Assembly: GCA_030630445.1 (NCBI GenBank)
Contig: DAOVNC010000159.1
Coordinates: forward strand, 1 to 7,788
Reading direction: 5' to 3'
Source of the DNA: Kiritimatiellales bacterium
Lineage (GTDB): Bacteria; Verrucomicrobiota; Kiritimatiellia; Kiritimatiellales; Pontiellaceae
DNA length: 7,788 nt
Each line of letters starts with the position of its first letter. The stretch's first letter is position 1. This document shows, piece after piece, positions 5,001-7,788 of the stretch. The position numbers and the translations under genes are program-made. The notes below the pieces were generated by a model that did not search any database, had not been told where the DNA came from, and worked only from the letters and a program-made list of their open reading frames with translations.

Positions 5001-7788
5001 CGTAGCCATGGATATCGTCCACAAATCCGTTTCCGTCGTCATCCAATCCATTCCCGGGGATTTCGCCGGTATTGACCCACATGTTCTCGTTAAGATCCTG
5101 GTGGGTGTAGTCGACTCCTGTATCGATCACGGCGACGATGACATTGCTGTTTCCGGTCGTTACACCCCAAGCCTCGGGCGCATCGATATCGGCATCCGGC
5201 GTCCCGCCGGTTTGGCCCGTGTTGTGCATGCCCCACAACTCGTCGAAACGGGTGTCGTCGGGAATGCTCTCCGCATGCCAGACATAGTCTGGCTGGGCGT
5301 AGACGATGCCCGCAACGCCATTGAAAGAGACCAAGGACTCTTCGACGTGGGTATCTTCGTTCAACTCGACTAGGCATAGACCTGGCACCAGCTTGTATTG
5401 CCGAAGGATGGTGCCTCCCAGACTGGAGATAGAAGCCGTCTGATTTGCAGACTGGATTCCCTGGACAAACTTTACCAAAAGGCGTCTGGGCTTGTATTCC
5501 GCGCCCGGCGCCACCTGTGTGAAATCATGGTTCGGCGAAGGGGCTCTGATGCCTGCCGCCGTCACGCCGGGGATCTCGTTCCGGCCTGTTTCGAGCGTGC
5601 TTACGGAAATATCCAGATGGCCATCCGCCGAAGCGTCATTGGAAACCACCAGGGTTCTTTTCTGCACCTGCCCCGGTGCATTGGTCACAACAAAGCCTTC
5701 CGCAGGACTAACATGGATCTCGGGCGTGGTGAATACGGTTAGCTTGACCTCCCGCGCATGCGCAATGCCGGTGGTTGCATTGCTGAACGTCACGGTATCC
5801 GTGTAGGTTCCTTCGGGCAATGCATCCGCAGCAGGGGTAAGGCCAACCGTAACATTGATCGTGGCACCGGCGGCAAGCATACCCCCGGTGTGCGAGACCG
5901 ACAGCCACGGTTCGTTGGCGGATGCCTGCCAGCCCAAGGGGGCCGCGCTGTTGTTGTGCAAGAGATACTCCTTGCTTGCGGGCGTAAACGGGCCGCCCGG
6001 ATGGCCTCTTGTTTCGAAGGCTGCCTCGGGAGTCGCCACCAGATAGTCGGGGATGCCGGTTCCTGCCATGGACACAAGAACCTCCGGTTCATCCAAGTCG
6101 GCGCTTAGAATGGACACCTCCTTTTCGGCGGAACCCACTGCGCCCGGAGCGAAGGTTGCATCCACAACCAAGGATTTTCCTGGAGGAAGGGTGTGCGGGA
6201 AGGTTGGCAGGTTCGAGAGTGCAAACGAGCCTCCTGTCAAGTCCACGAGCATGCCGGGACCGTTGCCGGTTCCTTCATCCGGTTCGCCTTGATAGGGTTC
6301 CGGTGTCCAATTTTCCGGAGCCGATTCTGGCTGGCCTCCTCCATATGAATGGGTATTGTACCAAACCTGCTCGGAGGAAATGCTGCTTCCCGAATGAACG
6401 GGTTCCTGAGCAATGACATCGTCGAAATAGTGGGTGCAGTCTCCTGCGACGGAATAACCCGCTAGGCCGATCTGGCCATTGCTCAATGCGCTATCGGTGC
6501 CGCTCCATACCTGTGTTCCGTTGATGAAGAATTGCAGGCTGTTGCCTTCGGCCATGGCCATCAGCACATTTGACCCCGGCTGGATTTCCAGGGAATTTGC
6601 CCATTCCTGCAACCACGACCACGACCCACCCACTTGCTTCCATACGCTATAGCTTCCATCGGTTGCGACTTGGAACACATAGGCCGAACCGGCGAGCTCC
6701 GGGTCGAAATCTGCAGTGGCGCGCAGGAGTAGAGCAGCCGAAAGCCCCGTATTGCCTACACGCCGACAGGTCGTCTGGGCGGCAACATCACCCCATTCCT
6801 CGCCAGCATACCTGGATACCATAAAATCTGTTCCGCTCGTTTGGGCGCGGTATTCCCCCGATACTACTTCCCAATTGGAGTCGAGGTCCTCGCTCCAATC
6901 CTGAGCCAGACCGTCGTTGAAATCTTCTTTGTATTGGCCAAAGGAAATGTCGGATATGACGAGATCACGCGTCAGGTCGGTATTGTGGATGATGATCTGT
7001 TCAGTTTTCGACAGCCCGGCAATCACGTCGCCAAACGGCATGGCTAGATCATTCGTGGGTGCGATCGAATCCTGGACATCAATCTCTCCCGGAATGGCAA
7101 CTACCTCCAGGACAACGCCGCGTATTTGGGCAGCGCCGGACAGCTGGTTGGAAAACACAACCGTGTCTTCATAGGAATCTGGAAGCAACGATAAGGCATT
7201 GGAATTGATCGATGCCATCACATCCACGGTTCCCGCTGGAGCCAGCGTTCCTGAACCGGGAGCCACGGAGACCCACGCTTCACTACCGCCCGCTATCCAT
7301 GACAGGGTATTCGATCCGTTATTGGAAAGGGTGTAGACTCTTTGCGCAGGGCTGAACGGGCCGCCTTCAAACCCCGAGGATGCCAGTTCATCCGAGGGAC
7401 TGATGACTAGATCATCCAAAATCGTGCCTTCGAGAGTCACGTCATCGATGTTCCATCCGTGATAGGTGACCACGCTATCCGTCGGCCCCATGCCCCAGCG
7501 GATATAAACGGTTGGCTCGCCATCCGCAACCGCTGAGATATCGTAGAGCATTTCCCGCCAGAACGTGTCGACTAGCGAAGCGCCTGTATGCGACCACACC
7601 GTGCTCCACGTCGAACCGTCGTTGCTGATTTCGATCTCCGCGTGGTCGTAAGTTGCGCTTTCCACACCCAGCCAGCGGTAGAATTTAAGCACCACATTTT
7701 CATGCCCTGAGCAGTCCAGCGCCGATGTGGTCAGCCAATATTGCGGGATGTTGTTTGTATAGTCGCCCGACAGGTTGTAGCCATAGGC
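2062..7788 (-). CDS. Giant modular secreted S8 (subtilisin-like) serine protease, 5' end cut off
   Basis: The open frame enters from the right edge and stops with TGA at 2064-2062, giving at least 1908 residues; the start and signal peptide lie outside. Residue numbers count from the right edge. Order: jelly-roll 1 (1-121, partial), BACON-like 1 (124-230), ASH-like first half (234-284), concanavalin-like domain (288-462), ASH-like second half (463-578), BACON-like 2 (581-686), Ig-like first half (688-735), subtilase propeptide and catalytic domain (767-1159), Ig-like second half (1162-1222), BACON-like 3 (1225-1328), jelly-roll 2 (1335-1497), Ig-like first half (1503-1550), lamin-tail domain (1551-1723), Ig-like second half (1730-1783), calcium loops (1784-1830), C-terminal beta domain (1831-1908). 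The catalytic triad Asp889, His944, Ser1104 and oxyanion Asn1036 are intact, so it should be active. No LPXTG, PEP-CTERM or transmembrane tail is visible. It probably cleaves extracellular or surface proteins; the substrate is unknown. Confidence 0.93.
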   Translation of the reverse strand, partial: AYGYNLSGDYTNNIPQYWLTTSALDCSGHENVVLKFYRWLGVESATYDHAEIEISNDGSTWSTVWSHTGASLVDTFWREMLYDISAVADGEPTVYIRWGMGPTDSVVTYHGWNIDDVTLEGTILDDLVISPSDELASSGFEGGPFSPAQRVYTLSNNGSNTLSWIAGGSEAWVSVAPGSGTLAPAGTVDVMASINSNALSLLPDSYEDTVVFSNQLSGAAQIRGVVLEVVAIPGEIDVQDSIAPTNDLAMPFGDVIAGLSKTEQIIIHNTDLTRDLVISDISFGQYKEDFNDGLAQDWSEDLDSNWEVVSGEYRAQTSGTDFMVSRYAGEEWGDVAAQTTCRRVGNTGLSAALLLRATADFDPELAGSAYVFQVATDGSYSVWKQVGGSWSWLQEWANSLEIQPGSNVLMAMAEGNSLQFFINGTQVWSGTDSALSNGQIGLAGYSVAGDCTHYFDDVIAQEPVHSGSSISSEQVWYNTHSYGGGQPESAPENWTPEPYQGEPDEGTGNGPGMLVDLTGGSFALSNLPTFPHTLPPGKSLVVDATFAPGAVGSAEKEVSILSADLDEPEVLVSMAGTGIPDYLVATPEAAFETRGHPGGPFTPASKEYLLHNNSAAPLGWQASANEPWLSVSHTGGMLAAGATINVTVGLTPAADALPEGTYTDTVTFSNATTGIAHAREVKLTVFTTPEIHVSPAEGFVVTNAPGQVQKRTLVVSNDASADGHLDISVSTLETGRNEIPGVTAAGIRAPSPNHDFTQVAPGAEYKPRRLLVKFVQGIQSANQTASISSLGGTILRQYKLVPGLCLVELNEDTHVEESLVSFNGVAGIVYAQPDYVWHAESIPDDTRFDELWGMHNTGQTGGTPDADIDAPEAWGVTTGNSNVIVAVIDTGVDYTHQDLNENMWVNTGEIPGNGLDDDGNGFVDDIHGYDFVNGDGNPMDDAGHGTHCSGMIGAEGNNAEGVAGVCWDVRIMALKFLNSSGSGSTADAVSCIEYATLMGAKVMSNSWGGGGYDQALKDGIDAAGAQGIAFVAAAGNDGTDNDSIPHYPSNYESENVIAVLNSDHNDALSSSSSYGLISTDLAAPGSSILSCWPGGGYNSISGTSMATPHVAGACALMLSINPNLTAVEIKQVLMDTVDPTLPGVCASGGRMNLANAIAESGASWMNVYPRSASGMLPGGFANVTVYFDAAETLPGTYTGKVVVASNDPITPEVTIPVRMFVEPDNLIVLPAGAFEASGPEGGSFTPESTVYNLENSGTTTLDWELSGLPLWLDAFPTRGSLTAGAQASVLVSLNVTAEELPEGLYEDVLVFDNITSGMGKPRDVHLDISPRSRTVFYEMPLDSDPGWATEGQWAFGQPQGEGSHGMDPTSGYTGTKAYGYNLSGDYANNIPRYWLTTMALDCSAYKNVTLHFHRWLGVEYSDFDHADIEVSNDGSSWYGVWSHTGNSISDTAWQEVGYDISAVADGESTVYIRWGMGPTDGADTYPGWNIDDVSLEGLPRPQMLDHFTWDSIDSAQVIDEPIPVHISAKDAYGDVVSAFSGSIGMVGYAGFGLGSSILITEANHGAPDAIEFVNVGTWAVDVSGWQIFIYDNAGGWPIPLPVFTLPSGSLCLPGQVFTLTEYGTTPGAYPDFYTGANINWTSTSLAAVLLRDNTGELVDFMCVGSADPGQISHPVSIPVAEWAGPPVPVVADVTTYQRQGDADNNDSSDWTGLATGIGTINPGLTVPFAGGIYSVSIAPSNTGNFVNGVWSGTVSVLEATTNMVLFADDGTGHTGESVLFDVGLDMDGDRIPDVWEILYFGHSSNCVWSADGDHDGQNNLQEFIAGTNPTNAASFFAVTGFEPMGGAAGFAIEWRSVSGRVYNAYWSTNLLTDFHPMGGDIDYPQNSYTDTVHITEDECFYEVEVRMK
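2065..2439 (-). other. C-terminal calcium-loop segment and terminal beta domain
   Basis: Residues 1784-1830 carry DMDGDRIPDVWEILYFG and ADGDHDGQNNLQEFIAGTNPT, two D.DGD-type loops of the thrombospondin-3/EF-hand style that bind calcium in many secreted PVC proteins. The final 78 residues (IEWRSVSGRVYNAYWSTNLL ... FYEVEVRMK) form a small strand-rich domain that typically follows such loops in these bacteria. No known sorting tag is visible, so this end could itself be the secretion or attachment signal; that is inference. Confidence 0.7.
2620..3138 (-). other. Lamin-tail domain (LTD) inside the protease protein
   Basis: Residues about 1551-1723 contain SILITEANHGAPDAIEFVNV, then VSGWQIFIYD, TLPSGSLCLPGQVFTL, NTGELVDFMCVG and finally TYQRQGDADNNDSSDWT. 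The (I/V)TE...DAIE(F/I).N start, the central GW strand, the G..L.PG..F segment and the closing QR.GD.D.NDS.DW are the usual landmarks of bacterial LTD modules. These occur in secreted nucleases and surface proteins and are thought to act in binding or localisation. Confidence 0.8.
3298..3786 (-). repeat. Jelly-roll module copy 2
   Basis: This is the complete second copy, residues about 1335-1497, starting FYEMPLDSDPGWATEG and QWAFGQPQGEG, then MDPTSGYTGTKAYGYNLSG, and ending GWNIDDVSLEG. The part from 3298 to 3660 is the counterpart of 7426-7788. It lies after BACON-like repeat 3, whereas copy 1 lies before BACON-like repeat 1, so the two copies bracket the whole protease core. Confidence 0.9.
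3805..4116 (-). repeat. BACON-like beta-sandwich repeat 3
   Basis: Residues about 1225-1328 follow the same scheme: FEASGPEGGSFTPESTVYNL, LDWELSGLPLWLDAFPTRG and PEGLYEDVLVFDNITSG. It directly follows the second half of the beta-module split by the protease and precedes jelly-roll copy 2. Confidence 0.8.
4312..5490 (-). other. Subtilase (peptidase S8) unit: propeptide plus catalytic domain
   Basis: The stretch starting RRLLVKFVQG and ending near VYAQPDYVWH (about residues 767-837) looks like an inhibitor/chaperone propeptide of the fervidolysin/I9 type. It is followed by WGMHNTGQTGG, a common entry to secreted subtilases. Catalytic Asp is in AVIDTGVDYTH (codon 5124-5122), His in GHGTHCSGM (4959-4957), the oxyanion Asn in VAAAGNDG, and Ser in GTSMATPHVAGA (4479-4477). 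An Asp-rich loop, NGLDDDGNGFVDD, lies between Asp and His and probably binds calcium, as in related subtilases. The catalytic domain appears complete and free of frameshifts. Confidence 0.93.
5731..6048 (-). repeat. BACON-like beta-sandwich repeat 2
   Basis: Residues about 581-686 follow the same scheme: FETRGHPGGPFTPASKEYLL, LGWQASANEPWLSVSHTGG, and PEGTYTDTVTFSNATTG. It is the best match to the BACON consensus of the three and directly precedes the beta-module that the protease interrupts. Confidence 0.8.
6403..6927 (-). other. Concanavalin/LamG-like domain inside the protease protein
   Basis: Residues about 288-462 begin EDFNDGLAQDW, run through SNWEVVSGEYRA, LLLRATADFDP, YSVWKQVGGSWSWLQEW and LQFFINGTQVWSGTDS, and end in GQIGLAGYS...YFDDVIAQEP. 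This pattern (a W..V..G.Y opening, a FING turn and an IGL strand before a DD.V end) is typical of concanavalin-like lectin/glucanase folds of the LamG or 3-keto-disaccharide-hydrolase type. The likely role is binding sugar or surface glycans; no hydrolase active site is evident to me. Confidence 0.7.
7099..7419 (-). repeat. BACON-like beta-sandwich repeat 1
   Basis: Residues about 124-230: a start (LVISPSDELASSGFEGGPFS), then YTLSNNGSNTLSWIAGGSEAW, VSVAPGSGTLAPAG and DSYEDTVVFSNQLSG. The scheme (GGPF.P....Y.L.N.....L.W......W......G.L..G......Y.DTV.F.N...G) is shared with the two later copies and fits the BACON type of module found in secreted proteins, where it usually binds or spaces domains. 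Confidence 0.75.
7426..7788 (-). repeat. Jelly-roll module copy 1 (partial direct repeat)
   Basis: This 363-base stretch aligns without gaps to 3298-3660 at a constant offset of 4128. By eye nucleotide identity is about 77%, and the encoded 121 residues match at about 90 positions. The bases 7729-7788 differ from 3601-3660 at only three positions. The module reads AYGYNLSGDY ... RWLGVE ... VYIRWGMGPTD ... GWNIDD, a beta-sandwich carbohydrate- or anchor-type domain (choice-of-anchor-J/MAM-like style). The repeat very likely continues beyond the right edge, because copy 2 has about 40 more residues on that side. Confidence 0.9.

Noticed and set aside
4948..5373. Plus-strand open frame of 141 codons opposite the protease
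   Set aside because: It lies antisense to the conserved catalytic region, whose motifs prove the minus-strand frame; its own translation shows no recognisable domain.

Overview
The window carries four genes, all on the minus strand, so transcription runs from position 7788 toward 1. Base composition is moderately GC-rich. The large secreted protein mixes a subtilisin-like protease, BACON-like repeats, a lamin-tail domain and a calcium-loop C-terminus. This style is familiar from the PVC superphylum, especially Kiritimatiellota (Pontiella-like) and Lentisphaerae. That assignment is inferred from protein style; there is no rRNA or marker gene to confirm it.

Layout in transcription order. (1) Positions 7788-2062 hold a giant secreted/surface S8 serine protease of at least 1908 residues. 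Its 5' end lies beyond the right edge. It is modular: two copies of a jelly-roll domain, three BACON-like repeats, a concanavalin-like domain, a propeptide plus subtilase domain, a lamin-tail domain, a thrombospondin-3/EF-like loop and a small C-terminal beta domain. (2) An 87-bp gap contains a small hairpin with a Shine-Dalgarno sequence in its loop. (3) Positions 1974-1429 hold an unrecognised 181-residue, charged, coiled-coil-like protein. (4) Positions 1402-215 hold a PlsC-family 1-acyl-glycerophosphate-type acyltransferase with a long C-terminal extension. (5) From 204 to the left edge is the start of an LplT-like MFS transporter.

The last three genes are tightly spaced (26 and 10 bp) and look like one operon. 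Acyltransferase plus LplT-like transporter suggests lysophospholipid uptake/flipping and re-acylation at the inner membrane. The protease probably acts outside the cell and need not share their function.

The most interesting observation is the architecture of the protease. Three of its beta-sandwich modules each appear to be split in mid-fold by a different inserted domain: a ConA-like domain in an ASH/choice-of-anchor-D-like module, the protease in a BACON/Ig-like module, and a lamin-tail domain in another Ig-like module. The duplicated jelly-roll is about 74% identical at protein level, and one 60-base stretch is nearly identical. I found no CRISPR array, tRNA, rRNA, insertion sequence or phage gene.
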